Assembly (NCBI RefSeq): GCF_021650935.1
Contig: NZ_CP091244.1
Span: 3,844,001 to 3,908,000 of the forward strand
Direction: 5' to 3'
DNA length: 64,000 nucleotides
Source: Thiothrix winogradskyi
GTDB taxonomy: Bacteria > Pseudomonadota > Gammaproteobacteria > Thiotrichales > Thiotrichaceae
Shown: positions 26,004-34,163 of the stretch, one piece after another
How positions within the stretch are numbered: position 1 is the stretch's first letter
How the letters are laid out: each line of letters begins with the position of its first letter
Made by a program: the position numbers and the translations under genes
The notes under the pieces: generated by a model
Seen by the model: only the letters and a program-made list of their open reading frames with translations
What the model was told of the DNA's origin: nothing
The model's database searches: none

Positions 26004-26489
26004 TCAGGATTCCCGTTCAAGAATAAGGAAAGAATAAGGATAGGGGTTTTTAGCGTCAGCAGGATGATAAGTCTGCTCCAAGGTACGCCATTGATACTGA
26101 TTATAGTCGGGAAAAAACGTATCGCCTGTAAAATCAGCATCAATCAGGGTTAAATACAGACGATCGGCATCTGCAAGAAAGTGCTGATAAATTTGTGCAC
26201 CACCTACCACCATGATTTCCGGCACATCAGCAACGGCTGCCATTGCCAGCTCCGGTGAACTGGCACGTTCAGCACCGCTGGGTTGGAACGTAGCATCGCG
26301 TGAAATCACGATATTGCGCCGCCCCGGTAGCGCCCTCCCTATCGAATCCCAAGTTTTACGCCCCATGATAATGGGTTTGCCGAGGGTATTTTGCTTAAAC
26401 CACGCTAAATCAGCGGGTAAATGCCAAGGCATAGCACCCTTGCATCCAATTACCCGCTGCGGTGTCATTGCTGCAATTAAAGACAGCAT
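26004..26489 (-). CDS. folA: Dihydrofolate reductase
   Basis: DHFR, 161 residues, reduces dihydrofolate to tetrahydrofolate with NADPH. It has LIAAMTPQRVIGCKGAMPWHLPADLAWF with catalytic Asp27, GKPIIMGRKTWDSIGRALPGR for cofactor binding, and IMVVGGAQIYQHFL. Length matches chromosomal DHFRs. It starts 5 bases after the sspB stop, making an sspA-sspB-folA-pyrC run. Confidence 0.96.
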   Translation of the reverse strand: MLSLIAAMTPQRVIGCKGAMPWHLPADLAWFKQNTLGKPIIMGRKTWDSIGRALPGRRNIVISRDATFQPSGAERASSPELAMAAVADVPEIMVVGGAQIYQHFLADADRLYLTLIDADFTGDTFFPDYNQYQWRTLEQTYHPADAKNPYPYSFLILERES

Positions 26490-26494
26490 TGGAT

Positions 26495-27031
26495 TTATTT
26501 TACCACCCGCAAGAATGAAGGGCGGGTCGTGGGCTTCGATGGTGGCGGCGGTTCATCATCACCATTCGCGTCATCGGTTGCATCGGCTTCATCGCTGGTC
26601 TCCGAGTCACTCACCGTTGCATCCGCCGCAGGTACGCTAGCCAAGGTCGGGCGAGATGTCGCCGCCTCGGTAAGCGCCATGCTTTCGGCGTACTCTTCCA
26701 GCGGGAAATTCAAACCATCGTGTGTTTCACGCGCATAAATCGTCATGATTGACCACATTGGCAACCAGACTGCCATCGCCTTGCCACTGAAACGGGCATT
26801 AAAGGTGACTTTCTCATTATCCATCAGCAGATTATTAGCGGCGGTCATGCTGATATTCAGCACAATGCTGCCATCTTTGACGAATTGACGCGGCACTTTC
26901 ACCTTAGGCGAACGCGCATCGACCATAATGTGTGGCGTCATGCCGTTATCCACGATCCATTCATAAAACGCCCGTAATAAATAAGGGCGTTTCGGCGTGG
27001 CAATAAATTCAGGGGGATTCGGCTGACTCAT
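26495..27031 (-). CDS. sspB: ClpXP adaptor SspB
   Basis: SspB, 178 residues, delivers ssrA-tagged proteins to ClpXP. The folded domain covers about residues 10-115 (PYLLRAFYEWIVDNGMTPHI, AVWLPMWSIMTIYARE). A long acidic, Asp/Glu-rich linker follows, and the C-terminal ClpX-binding tail is RPSFLRVVK. Its client tag source, ssrA, is in the same window. The start overlaps the sspA stop by four bases. Confidence 0.95.
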   Translation of the reverse strand: MSQPNPPEFIATPKRPYLLRAFYEWIVDNGMTPHIMVDARSPKVKVPRQFVKDGSIVLNISMTAANNLLMDNEKVTFNARFSGKAMAVWLPMWSIMTIYARETHDGLNFPLEEYAESMALTEAATSRPTLASVPAADATVSDSETSDEADATDDANGDDEPPPPSKPTTRPSFLRVVK

Positions 27032-27657
27032 GGGCGGATCGACTTTTCAACCTTGCTTAATGACTGCTGGAACGCATCCCGTGAGAACACGCGCTCCATG
27101 TACTTCAAAATAGGCTTGCCTTGTTTCTCAGGGACATCAATACCGTATTTCGGTAAACGCCACAAGATCGGTGCAATCGTGCAATCCACCAAGGAAAAAT
27201 CGTCACTGAGGAAATAGGGCTTAACCGAAAACACCTCTGCGGCTGACAACACACTTTCGCGCAAGATTTTACGGGCTTGGGAAGCGGTTTCAGCATCACC
27301 ATGCTCAATATCATGCACCAGTGAGAACCAGTCTTTTTCAATACGGAACAGTGCCAAACGCGAATGCGCCCGTGTCACCGGGTCAACCGGCATCAGGGGC
27401 GGATGCGGGAAACGCTCATCCAAGTATTCCATAATAATACGGGCGTCATACAACACCAGATCACGGTCAAGTAAGGTCGGCGTGGTGTTGTAAGGGTTCA
27501 ACTCCGAGAGATCTTCGGGTTTGTTATCGGGGTTGATGTTGAGAATATCGACGGTAATGTCTTTTTCCGCCAGAACAATACGCACCCGGTGACTGTCTGC
27601 GCAGTCGGGGGCGGAAAATAATGTCATCACAGATCTTCGGCTGGAAAGCGAAGCCAT
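27028..27657 (-). CDS. sspA: Stringent starvation protein A
   Basis: SspA, 209 residues, a glutathione-transferase-fold protein that binds RNA polymerase and aids stationary-phase and acid-stress transcription. It has RRSVMTLFSAPDCADSHRVR at the N-terminus, YNTTPTLLDRDLVLYDARII, then YLDERFPHPPLMPVDP. AGGGAG lies ten bases before the ATG. It forms the usual pair with sspB downstream of the cytochrome bc1 genes. Confidence 0.95.
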   Translation of the reverse strand: MASLSSRRSVMTLFSAPDCADSHRVRIVLAEKDITVDILNINPDNKPEDLSELNPYNTTPTLLDRDLVLYDARIIMEYLDERFPHPPLMPVDPVTRAHSRLALFRIEKDWFSLVHDIEHGDAETASQARKILRESVLSAAEVFSVKPYFLSDDFSLVDCTIAPILWRLPKYGIDVPEKQGKPILKYMERVFSRDAFQQSLSKVEKSIRP

Positions 27658-27684
27658 ATAAGCGGAACTCCCTGGACTGAAAAC

Positions 27685-27719
27685 AAAAAAGCCACTCTAT
27701 ATTACACTAGAGTGGCTTC
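27685..27719 (-). terminator. Terminator of the petABC operon
   Basis: On the minus strand AGCCACTCTA and its complement form a perfect ten-pair stem followed by six T residues. It separates petC from sspA. Confidence 0.9.
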
Positions 27720-27741
27720 AAGGTGTTATACCGATGAAGGA

Positions 27742-28506
27742 TTAATGCACGTCCTTCCAGTATTCCTTCTTGAGGAAATACGCAACCACGGCGAACAATA
27801 CCAAGAACAGCAACGTGAAGATGCCGTAGGTAGCACTGTACAATTTGGCAGGTTCGCCCACATAAGTCAGGAAGTTCGTAATATCACGCACCGTTTGATC
27901 ATATTCAACCGGGGTCATGCTCCCTGCTTTAGTGAGTTTTAACTCGCAATGTTCAACTGCGTGAGCACCTTCGCCTTCCTTAGTACACTGCTTTTCCTGC
28001 CAGCCTTGCAATTCCCACAAGACGTGAGGCATACCGGCATTAGGGAATACGGTGTTATTCGCACCCAGCGGACGGGTCGGGTCGACATAAAACGCCTTCA
28101 TGTAACTGTAAATCCAGTCTGGTCCGCGTGAACGCCCCACCAAAGACAAATCCGGTGGCGGTGCGCCAAACCATTCAGCGGACTGCTTCTGGGACATCGC
28201 GTTTTTCATCAGTGATCCCGGATTCTCCGGTTCACCGTCTGCATTACGGGTAAAGATCAGGTTTTTAGCCACCTGCTCGTCGGTCAAACCCAAGTCAGCA
28301 GCCACACGGTTGTAGCGGCTGAAGTTCAGGGAGTGGCAACCCATGCAGTAGTTAACGTAATACTTCGCACCACGTTGCAAGCTCGATTGGTTATGAATAT
28401 CAACTTTCGCATCTTCCAGCTCAACCGAACCACCTGCCGCCATCGCGGTAGTTGCCAACAGAGACGTGGACAGTGCAAACATCAAACCGATAATAAATTT
28501 TTTCAT
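27742..28506 (-). CDS. petC: Cytochrome c1 of the bc1 complex
   Basis: Cytochrome c1, 254 residues, passes electrons from the Rieske protein to soluble cytochrome c. A signal peptide ends near AMAAGG, the haem c site is CMGCH (residues 54-58), and MPHVLWELQGWQEKQC carries the methionine-ligand region. A C-terminal anchor helix (YGIFTLLFLVLFAVVAYFLKK) holds it in the inner membrane. ATG 28506 is chosen because GAGGT precedes it and the signal peptide starts there. Confidence 0.96.
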   Translation of the reverse strand: MKKFIIGLMFALSTSLLATTAMAAGGSVELEDAKVDIHNQSSLQRGAKYYVNYCMGCHSLNFSRYNRVAADLGLTDEQVAKNLIFTRNADGEPENPGSLMKNAMSQKQSAEWFGAPPPDLSLVGRSRGPDWIYSYMKAFYVDPTRPLGANNTVFPNAGMPHVLWELQGWQEKQCTKEGEGAHAVEHCELKLTKAGSMTPVEYDQTVRDITNFLTYVGEPAKLYSATYGIFTLLFLVLFAVVAYFLKKEYWKDVH

Positions 28507-28517
28507 GTTGCTACACC

Positions 28518-29945
28518 TCAACCTGTCACACGGTCTGGAACGGGTTTTTCTTCATTGCAGCTTGCTTTGAAAGCAGGCAACAACAGCGTCAGCGCCAAGT
28601 AAGCTACTGGCCAAATGAACTGAATCAGCATTTGGTTCGTCGCTTCTGCATCACCAGGGATATAGCGGAACATAATGTCATAAGCCACGACCGACGCCAG
28701 TAAAATCCCAAACCACATGACATACTTCGCTTTCGCTGGCGTGCTGTGAATCCACAGAACCACAAAGAAGAGGAAGTAGATTTGGGTCATGCGTGTACCC
28801 AATTCCTTATAAGCTGGAGTAACCGCTTCAACACCCATCCAACCCAAAATGAAGAACACCACAGCAAACAGAATCAGGTTGATCTTGTGTGCCATGTTGC
28901 GATAGCGCCAAGATTTAACCGGGTTACGGTCAATCCAGGGCAGTACAAACAGTACTGCAATTGCACCGAACATTGCCAAAGTTCCCAAGAATGGGTCAGG
29001 AATAGCCCGCAGTACAGTATAGAACGGTGTGAAGTACCAAACCGGTGCAATGTGCAGCGGTGTTTTCAGTGCGTTAGCAGGCTCGAAGTTAGGCGCTTCC
29101 ATAAAGTAACCGCCGCCTTCCGGGAAGAAGAACAACACCGTAAAGAAACCGATGAGGAAGACCACTACACCCAAAATGTCTTTCACAGAGTAGTAAGGGT
29201 GGAACGGAATACCATCAGCCGGAGCCGTTTCGCTCCAACGGTTGCCCTTAGGCCCTTGCTTAATTTCAACGCCATCCGGGTTGTTAGAACCAACCGCGTG
29301 CAATGCCACAATGTGGACAAACACCAGAGCAGGCAATACCAGAGAAGGCAGGAAGAAATGCAATGCAAAGAAACGGTTCAGGGTTGCATCGCCGAGTACG
29401 AAGTCACCACGAATCCAAGTAGACAAGCCTTCGCCAATCACTGGAATAGTATTAAACAAGTTGATAATAACCTGCGCACCCCAGTAAGACATCTGACCCC
29501 AAGGCAGCAAATAGCCCATGAAAGCAGTTGCCATCAGCGCCAGATAAATCGCCATACCGATCAACCAGATCAGTTCACGCTTGCCTTTGTATGACCCGTA
29601 GATCAGGGCGCGGAACATGTGCAGGTAAACCACGATAAAGAACGCAGAAGCACCGGTAGAGTGCATGTAGCGGATAAACCAACCACCCGGCACATCACGC
29701 ATAATGTATTCTACTGAAGCAAATGCTAGGGCTGCATCGGGTTTGTAGTGAAATGCCAAGAACAAACCGGAAAAAATCTGGATAACCAGTACCAGCATCG
29801 CCAGTGAACCGAAGAAATACCAGAAGTTGAAGTTTTTAGGCGCATAGTAACCAGCCAAATGCGCTTGCCAAGTTTCCATCATCGGGAAGCGGTCTTCGAC
29901 CCAACCCAAGAAACCTGTGTAATTGTGTGCGGGACGCTCAGCCAT
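28518..29945 (-). CDS. petB: Cytochrome b of the bc1 complex, with C-terminal extension
   Basis: Integral cytochrome b, 475 residues, oxidises ubiquinol at Qo and reduces it at Qi. It shows the N-terminal WYFFGSLAMLVLVIQIFSGL helix, His pairs in MHSTGASAFFIVVYLHM, LLPWGQMSYWGAQVI, and the PEGGGY version of the Qo PEWY region. The protein ends KPVPDRVTG, like gammaproteobacterial homologues of about 400 residues. About 65 residues with one or two extra hydrophobic helices are inserted before that tail. The start overlaps the petA stop. Confidence 0.95.
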   Translation of the reverse strand: MAERPAHNYTGFLGWVEDRFPMMETWQAHLAGYYAPKNFNFWYFFGSLAMLVLVIQIFSGLFLAFHYKPDAALAFASVEYIMRDVPGGWFIRYMHSTGASAFFIVVYLHMFRALIYGSYKGKRELIWLIGMAIYLALMATAFMGYLLPWGQMSYWGAQVIINLFNTIPVIGEGLSTWIRGDFVLGDATLNRFFALHFFLPSLVLPALVFVHIVALHAVGSNNPDGVEIKQGPKGNRWSETAPADGIPFHPYYSVKDILGVVVFLIGFFTVLFFFPEGGGYFMEAPNFEPANALKTPLHIAPVWYFTPFYTVLRAIPDPFLGTLAMFGAIAVLFVLPWIDRNPVKSWRYRNMAHKINLILFAVVFFILGWMGVEAVTPAYKELGTRMTQIYFLFFVVLWIHSTPAKAKYVMWFGILLASVVAYDIMFRYIPGDAEATNQMLIQFIWPVAYLALTLLLPAFKASCNEEKPVPDRVTG

Positions 29946-30547
29946 TATGCAGCACCTCCATTTTCACCGATCAGAATGGTGTTATCATCTTTGAAGTAGT
30001 ACGGAGGTACTTCAAGGTTTGCACCGGCGGGGACATTCTTGAAAACGCGGCCAGCCAAGTCAAAGCGTGAGCCGTGGCAAGCACAATACCAACCACCTTT
30101 CCAGTTTTCACCCAAATCAGCCGGAGCCAACTCAGGGCGGTAGGTAGGGGAGCAACCGAGGTGGGTACAAATCCCGACCAGCACCAGATATTGCTCTTTA
30201 CCTTCACGGGTACGCGCCAAGTTTTTGGCGTATTCCGGTTGCTGTTTCACGTTATCGGAATTCGGGTCTTTCAATGCATCAGCCAACCCTTCCAAGGTTG
30301 CCAGCATTTCTGGGGTACGATTCACCAACCAAACCGGTTTACCGCGCCAGATTACACGAATTTGCTGCCCTGGTTCCGCCTTAGCTACTGGAACTTCTAC
30401 CGGTGCACCAGCGGCTCGCGCCCGCGCACTAGGGTTCCAGGAATTAAGGAACGGAGCCGCAACCGCAGCCACGCCTGCTGCCCCAACCACAGATGTGGCG
30501 GCAATCAGGACGCGGCGACGGCCTTTATCTACTCCAGAATTTGCCAT
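29945..30547 (-). CDS. petA: Rieske iron-sulfur subunit of the bc1 complex
   Basis: Rieske protein, 200 residues, carrying the 2Fe-2S cluster that accepts the first ubiquinol electron. An N-terminal twin-arginine-like KGRRRVLIAATS precedes the membrane anchor. Cluster ligands are in CTHLGC and CACHGSRFD. ATG 30547 (MANSGVD) is preferred over an upstream GTG. It leads petA-petB-petC. Confidence 0.96.
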   Translation of the reverse strand: MANSGVDKGRRRVLIAATSVVGAAGVAAVAAPFLNSWNPSARARAAGAPVEVPVAKAEPGQQIRVIWRGKPVWLVNRTPEMLATLEGLADALKDPNSDNVKQQPEYAKNLARTREGKEQYLVLVGICTHLGCSPTYRPELAPADLGENWKGGWYCACHGSRFDLAGRVFKNVPAGANLEVPPYYFKDDNTILIGENGGAA

Positions 30548-30813
30548 CGTTAGCACTCTCCCAAATGTTCAAAACTTAACCTGCCGCACGCCTACAAACA
30601 CACCATGATAATGCTTGCAACCGCACTAAATATCTGAGCCATTAACTCAAGCATAGCTATATTAGTATATGCTAAAAGACTTTGTAGAATGTCGGAACTC
30701 ACGCCTAAAATCAAGCAGAAATCCCAATCGCAATGGAGAAAACGCAAACGTTTTGATTTAAATCATTCATCGCTCACCTATCAACAAAGCGCAGCAATAG
30801 TAGCATAAAAACA
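30548..30813 (-). promoter_or_regulatory. petABC upstream region
   Basis: This A/T-rich spacer between the NIF3-gene terminator and petA must hold the petABC promoter. A TATACT box is visible on the minus strand in the segment at 30660-30670, but no convincing -35 partner at 16-18 bases was found. Confidence 0.3.
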
Positions 30814-30842
30814 CAAAAAAAAACCCGACTTAGGCGGGGTTA
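30814..30842 (-). terminator. Terminator overlapping the NIF3-gene stop
   Basis: On the minus strand AACCC(C)G-CCTAAGT-CGGGTT forms a stem with one bulge followed by eight T residues. The stop codon lies in the loop, so termination directly follows translation. Confidence 0.75.
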
Positions 30843-31585
30843 TTGATGTCCAGAAAACAATGTTCCACCCCAAACTGTTCCGCCAAGTGATTTCCCAGTG
30901 CCTGAATGCCGTAACGCTCAGTCGCGTGATGCCCCGCTGCCAGGTAATGGATGCCGTTTTCCCGCGCAAAATGCACCGTGTGTTCAGAAATTTCACCGCT
31001 CAGGTACGCATCCGCGCCCAGATCAAACGCTTGCTGGATGTAACCTTGCGCACCGCCGCTACACCATGCAATGCGCTGGATAGGCTGCTCACCACCCGCA
31101 ATCAATAAAGGGTCACGCCCCAGCACTGCCGCAACGTGTTGCCCAAACGCGCTCAAGCTCACGGGTTCAGCCAAGGTACCGACATTGCCCACGCCTTGCA
31201 GTTCGCGTTCATCCATCACGCCTTCGGTGCGAATCCCCAGCAATTTTGCCAATTGCGCGTTATTGCCCAGCGTCGGATGCGCATCCAAAGGCAAGTGATA
31301 GCCCAACAAACTGATGTCATGCTGGAGTAAGGTCGCAATCCGGCGTTTTTTCATGCCGCGAATCACCTGCGACTCACCCTTCCAGAAATAACCGTGATGC
31401 ACTAACACCGCGTCAGCATTGCATTCCACCGCTGCATCCAACAACGCTTGCGAAGCGGTGACACCCGTAACAATGCGCTTAACTTCCGCCCTGCCCTCGA
31501 CTTGCAAACCATTCGGCGCGTAATCGCGGAACTTGCCGACATTCAGCAAGGTATTAATGTGGGTTTCGAGTGCGTAGAGGTTCAT
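30830..31585 (-). CDS. NIF3-like dinuclear metal-centre protein (YbgI family)
   Basis: NIF3/YbgI family, 251 residues. Metal-binding signatures are VLVHHGYFWKGE near residue 61, LGYHLPLDAHPTLGNN, and GEISEHTVHFARENGIHYLAAGHHATER near the C-terminus. These proteins bind two metal ions in a toroidal hexamer; some databases label them GTP cyclohydrolase type 2, but the cellular role is unclear. The start overlaps the hisC stop (ATGA), so both are co-translated. Confidence 0.9.
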   Translation of the reverse strand: MNLYALETHINTLLNVGKFRDYAPNGLQVEGRAEVKRIVTGVTASQALLDAAVECNADAVLVHHGYFWKGESQVIRGMKKRRIATLLQHDISLLGYHLPLDAHPTLGNNAQLAKLLGIRTEGVMDERELQGVGNVGTLAEPVSLSAFGQHVAAVLGRDPLLIAGGEQPIQRIAWCSGGAQGYIQQAFDLGADAYLSGEISEHTVHFARENGIHYLAAGHHATERYGIQALGNHLAEQFGVEHCFLDINNPA

Positions 31586-32634
31586 AGCTCTGCCAATACG
31601 CTCAGGAAGGTTGCCATTTCCTCATCCGTACCAATGGTAATCCGCAAGTATTCGTTAATGCGCGGCTTATTGAAGTAACGCACCAACACACCGCGCTGTT
31701 TCAGTGCCAAATACAAGCTTTCCGCATTACCCGCCGGTGGACGCGCAAACACGAAATTCGCCGCTGACGGTAATACGCTGAAACCCATCTCGGTCAGGCT
31801 TTGCACCGTCATCTCACGGGTAGCGATAATTTTCTGGCAAATATCCTCGAAATACGCCTTATCACGCATCGCCGCCGCCGCACCTGCAATCGCCATACGC
31901 CCCAAGGGGTAAGAGTTGAAGGAATTTTTCACCCGTTCCAGCGCATTGATCAAATCAGGATGCCCCACCGCAAAGCCCACCCGCAAACCCGCCAGTGAAC
32001 GCGACTTGGAGAAGGTTTGCACCACCAACAAATTCGGGTACTTGTCGATCAGCGGAATCGCGGTTTGCGCCCCAAAATCGACGTAGGCTTCATCGACGAC
32101 CACCACGGATTCCGCGTGAGTTTGCAACAAAGCTTCAATCGCATCCAAACCCAATGCCATGCTGGTGGGCGCATTCGGATTGGGGAAAATAATTCCACCG
32201 TTATCCACCGCGTAATCGCCCAAGCACACCCGAAAATCCTCACGCAAGGGGATTTGTTGCGCATTAATCTGGTAAAGATTGGCGTAAACGGGGTAAAAAC
32301 TGTAGCTAATATCCGGGTATAGCAACGGCGCGTCGTGCTTGAGCAAGCCTTGGAAAACGTGCGCTAATACCTCATCCGAACCATTCCCGACAAAAATATT
32401 GGCGCGTTGCACGTCGTAATAGTCGGCAATTGCATCCTTCAGCTCATCCGCATTCGGGTCGGGGTAAAGCCGTAAACGCTCATCCGCCGCCGCGTGGATT
32501 GCCGCGAGTGCATTCGGTGAGGGCGGGTACGGGCATTCGTTGGTATTCAGCTTGATGTAACGCTGGTCTTTCGGCTGTTCACCCGGTACATACGGGTCGA
32601 GATTGTGTACCAGTTTGCTCCAGTATTGGCTCAT
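31582..32634 (-). CDS. hisC: Histidinol-phosphate aminotransferase
   Basis: Class I/II PLP aminotransferase, 350 residues, converting imidazole-acetol phosphate to histidinol phosphate. It has YIKLNTNECPYPPSP, LYPDPNADELK, FVGNGSDEVLAHVF, and the PLP lysine in TFSKSRSLAGLRVGF. ATG 32634 with GGAAG upstream is chosen over a longer frame that would overlap the divergent YheT gene. It lies outside any his operon and is paired with the NIF3 gene. Confidence 0.93.
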   Translation of the reverse strand: MSQYWSKLVHNLDPYVPGEQPKDQRYIKLNTNECPYPPSPNALAAIHAAADERLRLYPDPNADELKDAIADYYDVQRANIFVGNGSDEVLAHVFQGLLKHDAPLLYPDISYSFYPVYANLYQINAQQIPLREDFRVCLGDYAVDNGGIIFPNPNAPTSMALGLDAIEALLQTHAESVVVVDEAYVDFGAQTAIPLIDKYPNLLVVQTFSKSRSLAGLRVGFAVGHPDLINALERVKNSFNSYPLGRMAIAGAAAAMRDKAYFEDICQKIIATREMTVQSLTEMGFSVLPSAANFVFARPPAGNAESLYLALKQRGVLVRYFNKPRINEYLRITIGTDEEMATFLSVLAEL

Positions 32635-32676
32635 GCGTGCTTCCGGTGGAGAATATAAACGTGTGATGATATAGGG

Positions 32677-33657
32677 ATGAAACAAATCCAGCAATCGACC
32701 TTTCGCCCCGCGTGGTGGTTACGCTCACCTCACCTCCAAACCTTGTGGCCGGTATTTCTGCGCCGTCGCGTACAATTGCCCCTGCAAGCCGAACGGGTGG
32801 AACTCAGCGACGGTGATTTCATCGACCTTGCTTGGTATCCGCGTGCGGATGCGCCGCTGGTGCTGGTGATTCATGGGCTGGAAGGTTCGCTGCAATCGCA
32901 TTATGTGCAAACGCTAATGCAAGCGTTGCAGCAAGCGGGTTTTGCGAGTGTCTTCATGCATTTGCGCGGTTGTAGCGACGAACACAATCGCTTACCAGAA
33001 AGTTATCATTCGGGGCGCACGGCTGACATTTCGGAAGTGCTGGCACATTTGCAGCAAACCCAACGAATGCCTAACGCCGCCATCGGCTTTTCACTTGGTG
33101 GCAATTTGATTTTGAAATACCTTGGCGAAACGGGCGCGAACGCTGGTTTGCAAGCGGCGATTGCGGTTTCCGTACCGTTCCAATTACAGGAATGCGCTCA
33201 GAAGCTGGAACGAGGTTTCTCTGTCATTTACGGGCGCTATTTGGTCAACAAACTCAAGGCCTCCTATCGCCGCAAATTCAGCCAGATGACCAGCCCGCTA
33301 TCAGTCGATTTGGACAGACTCAAGACGCTGTTCGCTTTCGACGATCAGATTACCGCGCCGCTGAATGGCTTTGCCGGGGCAGAAGATTACTACAGCCGCA
33401 GCAGTTCGCGGCAATTTCTGCAACGCATTGAAACCCCAACGCTGATTATTCATTCGCAAGATGATCCGTTTATGTACTCGACCACTGCACCGACGGAAGC
33501 CATGTTGAGTGATAGCGTCACGCTGGAATTGACGACGCACGGCGGGCATGTGGGTTTTGTGGCGGGTAGTGTGCCTTGGCGGGCTGACTATTGGCTGGAA
33601 AGGCGGATGATCGAGTGGTTGCGCTTGCGGTTGCAACAGAAACAAAAAACCCCTTAA
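32677..33657 (+). CDS. YheT-family alpha/beta hydrolase
   Basis: Alpha/beta hydrolase of 326 residues, COG0429 (YheT) type. Motifs are FRPAWWLRSPHLQTLWP at the start, VLVIHGLEGS (oxyanion loop), the nucleophile elbow GFSLGGNLILKYLG, an Asp in IIHSQDDPFM and the catalytic His in THGGHVGF. The substrate is unknown. It is transcribed divergently from hisC with 42 bases between starts and ends just before the island. Confidence 0.92.
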   Translation: MKQIQQSTFRPAWWLRSPHLQTLWPVFLRRRVQLPLQAERVELSDGDFIDLAWYPRADAPLVLVIHGLEGSLQSHYVQTLMQALQQAGFASVFMHLRGCSDEHNRLPESYHSGRTADISEVLAHLQQTQRMPNAAIGFSLGGNLILKYLGETGANAGLQAAIAVSVPFQLQECAQKLERGFSVIYGRYLVNKLKASYRRKFSQMTSPLSVDLDRLKTLFAFDDQITAPLNGFAGAEDYYSRSSSRQFLQRIETPTLIIHSQDDPFMYSTTAPTEAMLSDSVTLELTTHGGHVGFVAGSVPWRADYWLERRMIEWLRLRLQQKQKTP

Positions 33658-33681
33658 TTTTTCTTTAAAAATCAAGGGGTT
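33648..33681 (-). terminator. Terminator at the left island boundary, probably the displaced ssrA terminator
   Basis: On the minus strand AACCCCTTGATTTTT pairs with AAAAATTAAGGGGTT and is followed by six T residues, so the hairpin is oriented to stop minus-strand transcription. It immediately follows the att-like core at 33686-33698 as read on that strand, the arrangement expected of the original downstream flank of ssrA. It may also serve YheT from the other side. Confidence 0.65.
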
Positions 33682-33685
33682 ACAG

Positions 33686-33698
33686 TTTGGTGGCGGCG
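33686..33698. repeat. att-like core, left end of the island
   Basis: TTTGGTGGCGGCG matches the tmRNA 3' end (TTTGGTGGAGGCG at 41070-41082) at 12 of 13 positions in the same orientation. Confidence 0.6.
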
Positions 33699-33760
33699 AC
33701 CACTAAATTTATGACGTAAGATAATGATATTTATAGTTTTAATGTTTTTTATTTTTTAAC

Positions 33761-33863
33761 AATACCCCCCTTGATACCCCCTTTAGTGCACTTCACCCCA
33801 TTTTCTGCCCTTCGATCACCACAATGGAGACACCCATTCAAGGGGGTATTATCGGGGGTATTT
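33761..33863. repeat. Arm-type repeats near the left attachment site
   Basis: AATACCCCCC and GATACCCCC lie at 33761-33781, and two inverted copies (GGGGGTATT, CGGGGGTATT) at 33843-33863. A related pair sits upstream of the integrase fragment at 40938-40958. Repeats of this type near both ends fit binding sites for a tyrosine recombinase's arm domain. Confidence 0.5.
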
Positions 33864-33963
33864 CGCTGAACCGTTTGCGCCGATACCCCTAAAACACGAA
33901 CTAAAAACGAATCCCAACATTAAGAAAAAATATTTTTTTTCTACCGCTATGCTTAGTTTTGAG

Positions 33964-34064
33964 GTGTAACAGGTGTAACAGTGTAACAGGCTGGATTAAT
34001 CTTTTTATTATCATTAACTTAATTGCATTGCTAGGGTGTAACAGCGGTGTAACAAGGTGTAACA
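33964..34064 (+). repeat. Six GTGTAACA iteron-like direct repeats
   Basis: GTGTAACA occurs at 33964, 33973, 33981, 34036, 34047 and 34057, all in one orientation, in two clusters of three with 8-11 base spacing. It lies just downstream of the DUF927 gene within an A/T-rich tract. It may be an origin or copy-control region recognised by the element's primase/helicase. Confidence 0.6.
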
Positions 34065-34072
34065 CACAAAAA

Positions 34073-34092
34073 AGCCGCAACATGTGCGGCTA
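34073..34092 (-). terminator. Original terminator of the DUF927 gene
   Basis: AGCCGCA-CATG(T)-TGCGGCT on the minus strand is followed by six T residues. It is placed about 25 bases beyond the pre-insertion DUF927 stop (34115-34117), now separated from the gene by the IS982-family element. Confidence 0.8.
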
Positions 34093-34163
34093 TTTGCTGG
34101 TGAGAGGTGTCTAGTTATCTGGGCGTGATGATGAAACCACGAAACCCCCGTTTACCATCATTA

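Noticed and set aside
28746..29594. 282-residue plus-strand ORF opposite petB
   Set aside because: It is antisense to cytochrome b, and its His/Arg/Gln-rich composition is an artefact of the opposite strand.
33964..34064. GTGTAACA repeats as a small CRISPR
   Set aside because: Units are 8 bases with 0-3 base gaps and one 47-base gap, too short and irregular for CRISPR; iterons fit better.
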